From: JAQVSH01 sp964451605
GTDB taxonomy: Bacteria; Bacteroidota; Bacteroidia; Bacteroidales; UBA4181
Direction: 5' to 3'
DNA: 43,876 bases
Assembly: GCA_964451605.1 (NCBI GenBank)
Contig: CAYVJA010000015.1
Location: 1-43,876 of the forward strand
Position 1 is the first letter of the stretch, and every line of letters begins with the position of its first letter. A program made the position numbers and the translations under genes. Of the stretch, positions 1-9,700 are shown piece after piece. The notes under the pieces were generated by a model. That model was not told the origin of the DNA. It saw only the letters and a program-made list of their open reading frames with translations, and did no database searches.

Positions 1-8
1 ATCGTAGT

Positions 9-551
9 ATGCTATATTACAAGCCAACAGAGGGTTTGTCGGCGGATCTTGCTTTGATGCGTCTGATGGACGAAGAATATCTGGAACATCCCACCAAAGG
101 GGTGTTGGGTATGGTTGATTTCCTGAGCACCCTGGGTATAGTTATCGGGCCTAAACGTGTTAGGCGCCTGCTCAGAAAGATGGGTATCATGGCCATCTAT
201 CCGCGTCGGAACCTGAGTAAACTGGGTTTGGCTAAGTACATTCGCTCCTACAAATTGAGCAATCTGGAAATCACACATTCGAATCAGGTTTGGTGTATAG
301 ACAATACCTATATTCCTATGCAGCAAGGATTTCTTTATTTGACGGCTATCATTTATGCCAACGACATTTGGCCCTGGTGGAATATGTACACGTCCACAAA
401 TCATGCATTTATTGGCTACATAAATACCAGTTACATCCTGTCGCCATCGGAAAAAGCACTCTCAACCAGTCCGAAATTCAAACAGCTACAACGTATTACC
501 AAGGAAGAGGATAACGGAGCCCTACTGATTTATCATATAAAGAAGCCATAA
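9..551 (+). pseudogene. Degenerate IS3-family transposase (OrfB) remnant
   Basis: The translation up to about base 360 matches the start of an IS3/IS150-type OrfB integrase. It has a YYKP start region, a helix-turn-helix-like stretch with KRVRRLLRKMGI followed by AIYPRRNLSK, and then the catalytic core opening QVWCIDNTYIP with the first acidic residue of the DDE triad. After LTAIIYAND the similarity is lost. The second Asp block and the DDE glutamate region are not recognisable, so the gene is frameshifted or truncated. The window starts inside it, so its 5' end and the OrfA partner are not visible. No terminal inverted repeats could be placed. It marks an old insertion next to the decayed region before the efflux locus. 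The family call is firm; the exact boundaries are not. Confidence 0.7.
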
Positions 552-805
552 AGGTTCCATCACCATTGTTCGACCCTGAAACATGAATCTTACACAAAGT
601 AAGGATAATAATTCTCATCAAAAGTGAATCAGTGGTGATTATATCTAACAAGGGCTTACACATAACAACTTTAGAGCCCACAAAACATATGACGAAATCT
701 TATTTAAATCGTTTGAGAATGAGTCTCTTCGTATTCAAACCCTGACAAAATAGCCAACACTCACCAATATAAATGTACATCTATACCATTTAGAAATCCA
801 CAAGG
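552..805. other. Intergenic, no recognisable gene
   Basis: This AT-rich stretch between the transposase remnant and the broken adaptor copy has no open frame with recognisable protein similarity, no tRNA-like fold and no clear repeat. It is probably decayed sequence left from the same insertion or duplication events. Confidence 0.5.
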
Positions 806-1065
806 AACAACTCCTATTTAAAGAAAATTTTTAGGCATATAACACAAAAATACCACACGATATGTATGCTGCCTTTTCTGCTACACCGGGCACATCGATT
901 GTAACTGCTCGCCAAATCATCTACGCTACGGCCATGGTTCTTTTGCCGGCTCTCTTGTCCGTATTCTGTAAGCAGGGCTCCGAGAAGAAGGCCAAAAAGG
1001 AGAGTATCAGTTTGAGAAGAATCCGCTTGATACGTAAACAATCGGACCTCCTCTCATACTGAAGC
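806..1065 (+). pseudogene. Broken duplicate of the RND adaptor gene 5' end
   Basis: The reading frame from ATG 862 encodes 66 residues that closely match the first residues of the intact adaptor gene beginning at 2545: the same MxAAFSA start, the same hydrophobic signal region and CKQGSEK. Similarity extends upstream, where both share AACTCCTATTTAAA before the start codon. After about codon 48 the copy lacks roughly 16 bases present in the intact gene, which shifts the frame. The residual DNA match continues through GAGAAGAATCC and GATACG. The protein then ends at a stop with no biotinyl-lipoyl or barrel domain. The lipobox cysteine is still present (SVFC). The copy's -7 region has also drifted. 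It is almost certainly non-functional. Confidence 0.8.
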
Positions 1066-1142
1066 ATACGTGCTCGATGGAATAGAAAATAAGTTTATAA
1101 CACAAATCAAGTCTTCATTCGAAATCCACATTCCCTATTGCA

Positions 1143-2492
1143 ATGAACCCAAAACAATGGTTGTTCCCCCTGGTGATGTTGCTGCTGATGACATCCAATT
1201 TTCGTTGGAATGTTGTTGGTAGCGCATGGCCCGACTTCTTTGCCTATTTTCAGCAAGACAGCGAAGCCCTTTCCGTGGGTCGATTGGCGCTCTCCGATGC
1301 AGAAGGCCCATGGGCTCATGCAGGATTCACGGGATTGGTATTACCCCCTTCCTCCCGGGAACATAAATATGCGTGGCAGTACCGGGCCTTTACGGAGCAA
1401 CTCCCCTATCAGGGGTACGAAGGGTACTATTCGCAGCCGGCACTGCATACGCTGATCTATCACGGCATCTCAAAACTTCTTGGCACCCAGGGCGAAGCAA
1501 CCCTGTCGCTGCTTTATCTGTGCAATTCGCTGTTCTCCGCACTATTGCTTACCCTTTTCCTGATGTGGGTACAAACTTTGTGGGGAACCGGAGTCGGCAC
1601 GGGGGTTGGGATCGGCATCCTCTTCTCGCAATGGATAACTGTATTTGGCCGAAACCTCTATTGGGTATTTGGTGCTTTCTTTATCCCGCTCGTAGTATCG
1701 CTCTGGCTGTTTGAGAGATCAAGAAACAAACCCCTGTCGAACCGAAAAATCTTTGTCGTTTTGGGATTATCGATGGGTGTGAAGTGCCTTTTTAACGGAT
1801 TCGAATTTATCTCGTCGGTGCTGGTGATGGCCATGGTTCCCTTCATTTTTTATGCTATCGATCAGGATTGGGGTTGGAAACGGTTTTTCAGTAGGTTTCT
1901 CGCCGGCGCCTCCGGGGCACTGGCCGGTGTTATCAGTGTAATGGTACTCCTTTCGGTGCAACTCTCTTTCGAGAAGGGCTCCTGGGCCAAAGGCTGGGAG
2001 TTTATCCTCCATAGTTTGCAAAAACGCACCTTTGGCAGCGGCACATCCTTCGAAAGTCAAATTGCCGAAAGCCTGCAAAGCGACGTATGGGATGTATTCA
2101 TGGTCTATTATCACGGACACGTCTGGAACATCAGCCACTGGTTTGAGGGCACCTCTCTGGAGGGATGGGGCAAAGTCGAGTTCTCGCTCTTTTTCCCGCT
2201 GCTTGCCGTTATCACTCTTTGGAGGCGCCTGCAAAAGAGAGGTTCCGAAACTGGATCGAGCTATCGTCGTAATATGGCGCTGATGGCCACCCTGTGGGTT
2301 TCACTCGCCGGTCCGCTATCATGGTTCTTCCTCTTTAAGGGGCATGCGTTCATCCACACGCACATGGACCATATTGTGTGGCATTTCCCGTTTATGCTCC
2401 TGGCTTTGGTACTGATGGGCGTATTTATGAAACAATGCATTGCATCCTGTTTCTCAGAAAAGAAAACCAGCAAAGAGGATCTTCATAATTAA
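1143..2492 (+). CDS. Polytopic membrane protein of unknown function
   Basis: This 449-residue protein has about ten hydrophobic segments. One lies at the N-terminus (about 5-18), followed by a soluble loop of about 100 residues that contains DFFAYFQQDSEA and a YYSQPALHTLIYH stretch. Segments then cluster at about 122-142, 148-165, 170-190, 203-240, 252-272, 345-360, 381-400 and 414-430. A large first extracytoplasmic loop followed by many membrane spans resembles GT-C-type glycosyltransferases, but I see no diagnostic motif, so that is only a guess. The gene lies between a broken and an intact copy of the adaptor 5' region. Its stop codon abuts the duplicated promoter sequence, which suggests it was caught inside a duplication. 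No clear Shine-Dalgarno sequence is present, as is common in this phylum. Confidence 0.6.
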   Translation: MNPKQWLFPLVMLLLMTSNFRWNVVGSAWPDFFAYFQQDSEALSVGRLALSDAEGPWAHAGFTGLVLPPSSREHKYAWQYRAFTEQLPYQGYEGYYSQPALHTLIYHGISKLLGTQGEATLSLLYLCNSLFSALLLTLFLMWVQTLWGTGVGTGVGIGILFSQWITVFGRNLYWVFGAFFIPLVVSLWLFERSRNKPLSNRKIFVVLGLSMGVKCLFNGFEFISSVLVMAMVPFIFYAIDQDWGWKRFFSRFLAGASGALAGVISVMVLLSVQLSFEKGSWAKGWEFILHSLQKRTFGSGTSFESQIAESLQSDVWDVFMVYYHGHVWNISHWFEGTSLEGWGKVEFSLFFPLLAVITLWRRLQKRGSETGSSYRRNMALMATLWVSLAGPLSWFFLFKGHAFIHTHMDHIVWHFPFMLLALVLMGVFMKQCIASCFSEKKTSKEDLHN

Positions 2493-2513
2493 CTCCTATT
2501 TAAAATATATTTT

Positions 2514-2521
2514 TATCTTTA
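2514..2521 (+). promoter_or_regulatory. Putative -7 element for the efflux operon
   Basis: TATCTTTA matches the Bacteroidetes -7 consensus TAnnTTTG at seven of eight positions and lies 23 bases before the adaptor ATG. No good -33 TTTG is seen at the expected spacing. Confidence 0.4.
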
Positions 2522-2544
2522 CGACATCAAAAAAACTACACGCT

Positions 2545-3681
2545 ATGTTTGCTGCCTTTTCTGCTGCTCCGGGCGCATCGTTTGTATCTGCCCGACGTCT
2601 CATCCGCGCTACGGCCATGGCTCTTTTGCCGGCTCTGTTGCTCGTTTCCTGTAAACAGGGCTCCGAAAAGGAGGCCGAAAAGGAGGGTCTGGGGAGGGTT
2701 GCCTTTCAGATGGAGAAGAATCCGGTGGATACGATGATCCTGAAACGGGTCACTTTTTACAATCAGTTGGTGAGTAACGGCAAGTTGCGGGCGCTGAAAA
2801 AGGGCGAGCTGCGCTTTCTTTCGTCTGGGATACTGTCGGATATTGAGGTGCGTAACGGAACCCGGGTGGATGCCGGTCAGGTGCTGGCGCGGCTCGAGCC
2901 CAGAGAGGCAAAAATAAAGCTGTATACGGCCGAACTGCAATACAGGCAGATGTTGCTCACTCTGCACGATAAACTGATTACCCTGGGGTACCGTGCGCTC
3001 GAAGATACCGCACTTATGCCGCCCGAGAGGCTGGCCATTGCTTATACCCAATCTGGCTACTACTCTACTCTGGTCGTTCTGTCGGAGGCAAAAATGGCGG
3101 TGGAGAATCTGGAGTTAAAGGCCCCCTTTGCGGGGGTGGTGGCCAATCTGGACGCGAAGCCGTTTGTGCGAGCCCCCGACCCTTTCTGCACGATCATCGA
3201 CGACGGGGTATTCGAGGTGGAGTTTACGGTACTGGAGTCGGAAATTGGTACGGTTAAGGCGGGGTTGCCGGTGTTGGTGGCCCCCTTTACCGATGCCACC
3301 GAGCAGTTCAGGGGCGTGATTACGCAGGTGAACCCGCTGGTCGATGAGCGGGGGCAGGTGCTGGTGCGGGCCGAGATTCGGAACAACGGAAAGCTGATGG
3401 AGGGGATGAACGTGAAGGTGCTCATTGAACAGGCGGTGCCCGATATGTTGGTGGTACCCAAAAGCGCGGTGCTGATTCGCGATAATTTTGAGGTGTTGTT
3501 CCGCTACGGGCCTAACGGAAAGGCGATGTGGACCTATATCACGGTGCTGAAATCGAACACCACCCACCATGCGGTGACAGCCAACGTAAATAAGCAGGCC
3601 GAACTGAACGAGGGCGATGCAGTGATTATTTCGGGCAATCTGAATCTGGCGCACGACTCGGAGGTAGAAATCAAAAAGTAG
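2545..3681 (+). CDS. RND efflux periplasmic adaptor lipoprotein (membrane fusion protein)
   Basis: This 378-residue adaptor of the HlyD/AcrA type would link inner-membrane RND pumps to an outer-membrane channel. It starts with a basic, hydrophobic signal region ending in a lipobox LLVSC, so the mature protein is probably lipid-anchored. Next come a barrel-sandwich (lipoyl-like) half with GILSDIEVRNGTRVDAGQVLARLEP, a short helical hairpin, the second lipoyl half (LELKAPFAGVVANLD), and a beta-barrel region with IVTQVNPLVDE-type sequence. An upstream extension of the frame exists, but ATG 2545 follows the promoter-like element and matches the start of the broken copy at 862. The permease gene follows after 8 bases. 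No TolC-like outer-membrane partner lies in the window. The substrate cannot be inferred. Confidence 0.9.
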   Translation: MFAAFSAAPGASFVSARRLIRATAMALLPALLLVSCKQGSEKEAEKEGLGRVAFQMEKNPVDTMILKRVTFYNQLVSNGKLRALKKGELRFLSSGILSDIEVRNGTRVDAGQVLARLEPREAKIKLYTAELQYRQMLLTLHDKLITLGYRALEDTALMPPERLAIAYTQSGYYSTLVVLSEAKMAVENLELKAPFAGVVANLDAKPFVRAPDPFCTIIDDGVFEVEFTVLESEIGTVKAGLPVLVAPFTDATEQFRGVITQVNPLVDERGQVLVRAEIRNNGKLMEGMNVKVLIEQAVPDMLVVPKSAVLIRDNFEVLFRYGPNGKAMWTYITVLKSNTTHHAVTANVNKQAELNEGDAVIISGNLNLAHDSEVEIKK

Positions 3682-3689
3682 GTGCTGCT

Positions 3690-6600
3690 ATGATTGCATT
3701 TCTGATCAAAAGGCCCATAGCCGTCACCATGTCGGTGATTGCGGTGGTGGTGCTGGGGCTGGTGGCCATGGGGATGCTCCCCGTATCGCTGATGCCCGAT
3801 GTCGATGTTCCTGTGGTTACGGTGCAGGTCAGTTCGGCCGGGATGTCGGCGCGTGAGATCTCCGAGAGTGTCATTTCTCCGCTGCAGAGAGAGTTACAGC
3901 AGGTAACCCACCTGAAGGATATTCGCTCGGAGTCGCGCGACGGAGCGGGCACCATCCATATGCAGTTCGATTATGAGGCCGATATCGACTATGTATTTAT
4001 TGAGGTAAACGAAAAGATAGACCGGCGCATGGGTTCGCTTCCCGAAGGTATGGAGCGCCCCAGGGTGATGAAGGCCAGTGCCACCGATCTGCCCGCCTTC
4101 TTTATCACTATGCAGCTGAAGAGCGATTCGGCCTTTTCGGCCGTCGATCCGCTTTTCCCGGTATCGCAGCGTTTCATGGAGCTGAGCGAATTTAGCGAAC
4201 AGGTCATTGCCAAACGGCTTGAGCAGCTGCCGCAGGTGGCAATGGTCGATGTNNNNNNNNNNGGACGGGTCTTTCCGGAACTGCTCATTATTCCCGACAA
4301 GGCCAAACTGGAGGCGATGGGCATTTCGTTGCAGGAGCTCGATAGAGCCATTCAGGGCGATGTCATCGGACAGGGAAGCCTCAAAATTCGCGACGGAGAG
4401 TATCAGTATAGCATCCGGTTCTCCTCTACCCTCAGCAACAAGCACGACATTGAGGAGGTCTATATCAAGATTAAGGAGAGGCTGTTTCAGATCCGCGATC
4501 TGGCCGAAGTGGTGGAGCATCCGCAGGAGCAGGAGGGAATTGTACGCGCCGACGGAAAACACGCCGTGATTCTGGCGGTTATCAAACAGGCCAATGCCCG
4601 GATGGACGATCTGAAAATGGAGATGGATAAGCTCAGTCAGGCCTTTGCAAAGGATTATCCCGAAATTGAGTTCACCCTCACCCGCGACCAGACCCGTCTG
4701 CTGGAGTACTCTATCGACAATCTGGGAAGCAACCTGCTTACCGGCGGGGTGTTGGCTATCTTGGTAATCTTCCTCTTTATGGGCGACTTCCGTTCGCCTT
4801 CGCTGATCATTCTCACCATCCCGTTGTCGCTGATTATCTCGCTGTTGGTCTTCTTTATCATCGGGTTGTCTATCAACATTATTTCGCTGGCAGGTCTGAT
4901 GCTCGGATTGGGTATGATGGTAGATAATACCATTATCATCATCGACAATGTCACGCAAAAGTGGGAGAAAAAACAGGATCTCTTTTCGTCGGTAACAGAG
5001 GGCACCTCCGAGGTATTTGTACCTATGCTCAGCTCCACCCTCACCTCATGTGCGGTCTTTCTGCCGCTGATTTTTCTGAGCGGCATTGCCGGTGCGCTCT
5101 TTTACGATCAGGCCATGGCGCTGATTATCGGGCAATTCTCGTCGCTACTGGTGGCCTTCACTGCCATTCCTGTCTATTACTTCACGCTCTATAAAAAACA
5201 GACAAACCGCACCCTGCATCCCTGGCTAAAATCCACGCAACGGTTCCGGTACGACCATCTCTACGAGAAGGGGGTTAAGTGGGTGTTCCGCAACCCGCTT
5301 CCCGTTCTTGTGCTCTTTGGCGCCATGTCGGTGGGGATTATCGGGCTCTACCAAATACTCGACAAAGAGAAACTGCCTCCGCTTACCCGCGACGATATGA
5401 TGGTCTATATAGAGTGGAACCAGCGGATCTCGCCCCGCGAAAATGACCGCCGCACAGAGCTTCTGTGCCAAACGCTCCGTGCAATTCCGGTGGTGCAGCG
5501 CACCTCGCTCTGCGGTACGCAGGAGTTTTTGCTGTCGCACACCCGGGAGTGCGGCCCCTCCGAGGCACTTATCTATATTAAAACCGAAAAACCCGAACAG
5601 TTGGCGGCCGTCGAAACGCAGATCGATGCCTTTCTCAGGGCCTCCTATCCCGATGCGCTCTATAGCATTGAGGAGTCGGACAATATTTTCGACCTGATCT
5701 TTGGCAACAAGGAGCCCGATCTGGTGGCACGGATTCGGTCGGTCGACGGAAAGGCACCCCAACCCGACCAATTAACCGAGCTGTTGACGGAAATCAGGAC
5801 CGATATCCCAAATCTCTCAATCGAACCGGTGGCCTGGCAGGAGCACATTCTCTACGTAACGCGCCCCGAACGGATGGCGCTCTATAATGTAAGCTACTCT
5901 GCATTATCGAGCCGCATATCCAGCGCGCTCAAACAGAACCGGATGTTTACCCTGGTCGACGGACGATACTCGGTTCCGGTGGTAATGGGCGACTCGGAGA
6001 GCTCGTTAGAGGATCTTTTACAGCGGGTTACAGTCTCCTCGGCCGATGGAACGGAGGTTCCGGCCTCTCTTTTGCTGCTCGAAACCCGCGACAAGGATCT
6101 GAAAACGTTTGTAAGCGGAGCGGAGGGCGATTACTATCCGCTCGCCTTTCATCTCCCTTCGCGCGAGGTGAAGCCGGTGATGAATAAGATTAAGCAAACC
6201 GTGCGAGAAAACCCCAACTTTGAGGTATCTTTCAGCGGGGCCTTCTTTTCGAACCGGATTATGATCCGCGAATTGGCCGTTACGCTGGCAATTGCGCTCT
6301 TTCTGCTCTTTTTTATTCTGGCCGCGCAGTTCGAGTCGCTGATTCAGCCCCTGATCATCCTATCGGAAGTGGTGGTCGACATCTTCGGCGCCTTTCTCTT
6401 TCTCTGGCTCTCCGGAGCCAGCATCAATCTGATGTCGATGATCGGGATTGTGGTGATGTGCGGTATTATCATCAACGACTCTATCCTGAAGGTCGATACC
6501 ATTAACCGTCTGCGATCGGAGGGGCGGGGTCTGCTGAGGGCCATTTTGCAGGGGGGTGGCATGCGTATCAAACCCATTATTATGACCGCTCTCACCACCA

Positions 6601-6755
6601 TTCTGGCCATCCTCCCCTTTTTGTGGGGCAAAGGGATGGGCGCCGAGCTGCAATTTCCCCTCTCCGTGGCACTCATCGGGGGTATGATTGTGGGTACGGT
6701 AGTGAGTCTGTATGTGATACCGCTCTTCTACTACATATACCGTAATCGGAAATAG
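3690..6755 (+). CDS. RND-family efflux permease, first of a tandem pair
   Basis: This 1021-residue inner-membrane proton-driven RND exporter has the usual two-fold repeat: TM1 (about 10-30), a large periplasmic porter/docking loop, TM2-6, a second loop, and TM8-12 ending at PLFYYIYRNRK. The TM4 proton-relay motif reads GLGMMVDNTIIIIDN, with one Asp and Asn where AcrB has Asp-Asp. TM10 reads GIIINDSILKVD, with Asn at the AcrB Lys940 position. A 10-base run of N (4253-4262) sits in the first periplasmic loop and the frame is open on both sides. The gene is 8 bases after the adaptor and 3 bases before the second permease, so the three are surely one transcript. Tandem RND permeases with one adaptor recall MdtBC-type heteromeric pumps; that comparison is inference. 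Confidence 0.92.
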   Translation: MIAFLIKRPIAVTMSVIAVVVLGLVAMGMLPVSLMPDVDVPVVTVQVSSAGMSAREISESVISPLQRELQQVTHLKDIRSESRDGAGTIHMQFDYEADIDYVFIEVNEKIDRRMGSLPEGMERPRVMKASATDLPAFFITMQLKSDSAFSAVDPLFPVSQRFMELSEFSEQVIAKRLEQLPQVAMVDXXXXGRVFPELLIIPDKAKLEAMGISLQELDRAIQGDVIGQGSLKIRDGEYQYSIRFSSTLSNKHDIEEVYIKIKERLFQIRDLAEVVEHPQEQEGIVRADGKHAVILAVIKQANARMDDLKMEMDKLSQAFAKDYPEIEFTLTRDQTRLLEYSIDNLGSNLLTGGVLAILVIFLFMGDFRSPSLIILTIPLSLIISLLVFFIIGLSINIISLAGLMLGLGMMVDNTIIIIDNVTQKWEKKQDLFSSVTEGTSEVFVPMLSSTLTSCAVFLPLIFLSGIAGALFYDQAMALIIGQFSSLLVAFTAIPVYYFTLYKKQTNRTLHPWLKSTQRFRYDHLYEKGVKWVFRNPLPVLVLFGAMSVGIIGLYQILDKEKLPPLTRDDMMVYIEWNQRISPRENDRRTELLCQTLRAIPVVQRTSLCGTQEFLLSHTRECGPSEALIYIKTEKPEQLAAVETQIDAFLRASYPDALYSIEESDNIFDLIFGNKEPDLVARIRSVDGKAPQPDQLTELLTEIRTDIPNLSIEPVAWQEHILYVTRPERMALYNVSYSALSSRISSALKQNRMFTLVDGRYSVPVVMGDSESSLEDLLQRVTVSSADGTEVPASLLLLETRDKDLKTFVSGAEGDYYPLAFHLPSREVKPVMNKIKQTVRENPNFEVSFSGAFFSNRIMIRELAVTLAIALFLLFFILAAQFESLIQPLIILSEVVVDIFGAFLFLWLSGASINLMSMIGIVVMCGIIINDSILKVDTINRLRSEGRGLLRAILQGGGMRIKPIIMTALTTILAILPFLWGKGMGAELQFPLSVALIGGMIVGTVVSLYVIPLFYYIYRNRK
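4253..4262. other. Assembly gap (10 N) inside first RND permease
   Basis: Ten undetermined bases. The length looks like a placeholder. The frame is open on both sides, so the gene is probably intact. Confidence 0.95.
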
Positions 6756-6758
6756 ACC

Positions 6759-9700
6759 ATGGCCCAACCGGAAACTCATCGACGGAGGCTCTCCTCCTTT
6801 TCGGTACTGCTCATCATGGTAACGTTGATGGGGGTGGGGGCCTGCATGATCCCTCTGCTGAACCTGCAAAACAGGCCCCAGAAAAAGAGTACCGAACTGT
6901 CGGTCTGGGTGAGCTGGCAGGGCGCCTCTGCACAGCTGATAGAGCGCGAGGTCACCTCAAAACTGGAGGGGAGTTTTGCCAGAATCAGGGNNNNNNNNNN
7001 NNNNNNNNNNNNNNNNNNNNNNNNNNNNNNNNNNNNNNNNNNNNNNNNNNNNNNNNNNNNNNNNNNNNNNNNNNNNNNNNNNNNNNNNNNNNNNNNNNTT
7101 GAGTGGATGTACTCCAACTCTTATCAGGGCTCTGCCTCCATTACCCTGCAGTGCAAGAAGGAGGTGTCGGTGGAGGCGTTCCGGTTCGAACTGGCCACCC
7201 TCATCAGGCAGATCTACCCCAATCTGCCCCAAGGGGTCTCCTACCCCACAATTGGGGGTAACGCCAGGGGCGAAACAGAGCATTCGATACTTTCTTACAC
7301 CCTGCTGGCCGATCTGCCTCGCCATCAAATCCAACAGTATGCCGAGAAGCATCTCTCTTCGCCCCTTAGTTCGCTGAAAGGGGTAGGCAATGTGCAAGTA
7401 TCCGCGGCAACCCCCTTTCAATGGGAGGTCAGTTTCGATCCCGATAAGGCCATTCGTTACGGGGTGAGCCATGCCGATATGGCCGGTGCCATGAGGCTGC
7501 TGGACGCGCGATCGATTCTGGGAAGCGCCGTCGCTGCCGACTCCAACCGCTATATGGTGTTGTTGGCCAATGGTTTTACCAGCTTTGAGGAGTGGGAGTC
7601 TATTCCCGTGAAGACTGTAAATAACCGAATTATCTACCTGGGCCAACTGGCCTCGGTTTCGCTTCGGGAGCAGCTTCCCCAAAGCTATCATCGCGTAAAC
7701 GGCTTAAACAATATCTATATAAACGTCTACGCCGAGAAGAGCGTAAACACCCTGAAGGTAGCCAAAGCGGTAAAGGAGAAGATGGCGCTGCTGAAAGAGG
7801 ACCTGCCACCGGGATTCGCCATCCAACAGGGTTACGACGCCTCGGTCCATCTCAAAAAGGAGCTGACCAGGAACTTTACCCGGGTATCCCTCTCGGTGGC
7901 CATTCTGCTGCTTTTTGTCTTTTTGGTGAGCCGGAGCGGCCGTTACCTCTGGATGATTTTTGTTACGCTGCTGGCCAACGTGCTCCTCTCCTTTATTCTC
8001 TATGTACTGTTCGACCTCGATATCCATCTCTTCTCGCTGGCAGGTATCACCGTTTCGCTGGGTATGCTTATCGATTCGAGTATTATTATGATAGATCACT
8101 ACGGACGGTACCGCGATTACCGGGCATTTATCGGCATCCTGGCTGCCCTGCTCACCACCATCGGAGCCCTCAGCATCATCTTCTTTCTGCCTGAGGATCA
8201 AAGGTTAGAGTTGCTCGATTTTGCCGCAGTGATCATCATCAATCTTACGGTATCGCTCCTGGTTGCCCTCTTCTGTATTCCGGCCCTGCTCGAAACCTGG
8301 CCGCTGAAACAGCGGATCCGCCGTCGCCGGCTGGCCGAAAAACGGCTTGTGGTGGGCTTCAGCCACCGGTACAGCCGGCTGATCCTCTTCGAAAAGCGAC
8401 ACAAAGCACTCTTTATCCTGATAGCCGTGCTGGCCTTCGGGATTCCGGTACAAAAACTACCCCACTCCTTTTCACCTCGCTATGTGAACGGGAAAGCGCA
8501 AGAATTGTCGTTCTTGCAGCAGATGTACAACAAAACATTGGGATCATCAATCTATCTGGAGCAGCTCAAACCCTGGGTGGATAAGGGACTGGGCGGTTCG
8601 TTCCGGCTCTTCTCGCAAACCAGTGGCGGTTTCGGGTTTCAGAGCGAGTCGGGCGAGACTCGTCTGTATATTAACGGGAGCATGCCGACAGGCTGTACAG
8701 TGCAACAGATGAACGAGACCATCAAAAAGGTCGAAAACTTTCTATCGCAATATCCCGAGATAGATCGTTACGAAACCAAAGTAAACAGTGGCCCCTCTGG
8801 CAGCATTGAAGTAACCTTTAAACCGGAGCATGCACGCTCGGGATTCCCCTATTTTTTGCGCGACGCGGTGCTAACCAAGGTGATTAATCTGGGAGGGGCC
8901 GAATGGGAAGTATATGGAGTTGGCGAGGGGTTCAACAACCGCCTCAATGACACCTACTTCTCGGTGACTATCACTTTACAGGGGTACAACTACGAACGGC
9001 TCTACCGTTACGCAGAAGAGATGGCCGATACCCTCCGGAAAGTTTCGCGGGTAAAGTCGATTGGCATCATCGACGGAAAATACCGTGTAATGAATAAACG
9101 GCAATCCAGCGAATTCTTCATTTCGTTTAATCGCGAGAGTATGGCCTTCTATCAGTGGAATCTGGGCACTTATACCGGGAGGATGCATCAGATGCTCTAC
9201 GATGCACCGGCCGGTTCCGTCATGAAAAACGGAGAGCAGCAACCCATTGTGCTCACCTCTTCCAAGAAAGAGGCGTTCGATTTATGGCATCTGCAGAATG
9301 ATCTTACCAATCTGGGCGACCAGCAGGTTAAGCTTTCCGTGCTGGGCAATATCGAAAAGAAGCGGTCGGGCAACAACATTACCAAAGAGTTCCAACAATA
9401 TACTCTCTCGGTAGTCTACGAATTTGTGGGCTCGTACGATCTCTCCGGATCAATACAACGCCGGGTAATAGAAGATTTTGCCGAGCGGCTCCCTCTGGGT
9501 TATTCGGTCGGTAGTAAAAGCTATGATGCTTCGAAGGCCGTATCGAAACAGTTCCTGCTGATCTTACTGGTAATCACCATTATCTTCTTTATCTGCGCTA
9601 TACTTTTCGAGTCGCTGATTCAGCCCTTTGCCATTATACTGCTCATTCCCATCTCCTACATCGGGGTCTTTCTCACCTTCTATCTTTTCTCTTTCCAGTT

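Noticed and set aside
3894..4958. 354-codon open frame opposite the first RND permease
   Set aside because: Shadow frame running through the N gap; composition is typical of antisense to a membrane protein (many Asp, Arg, His, Gln).
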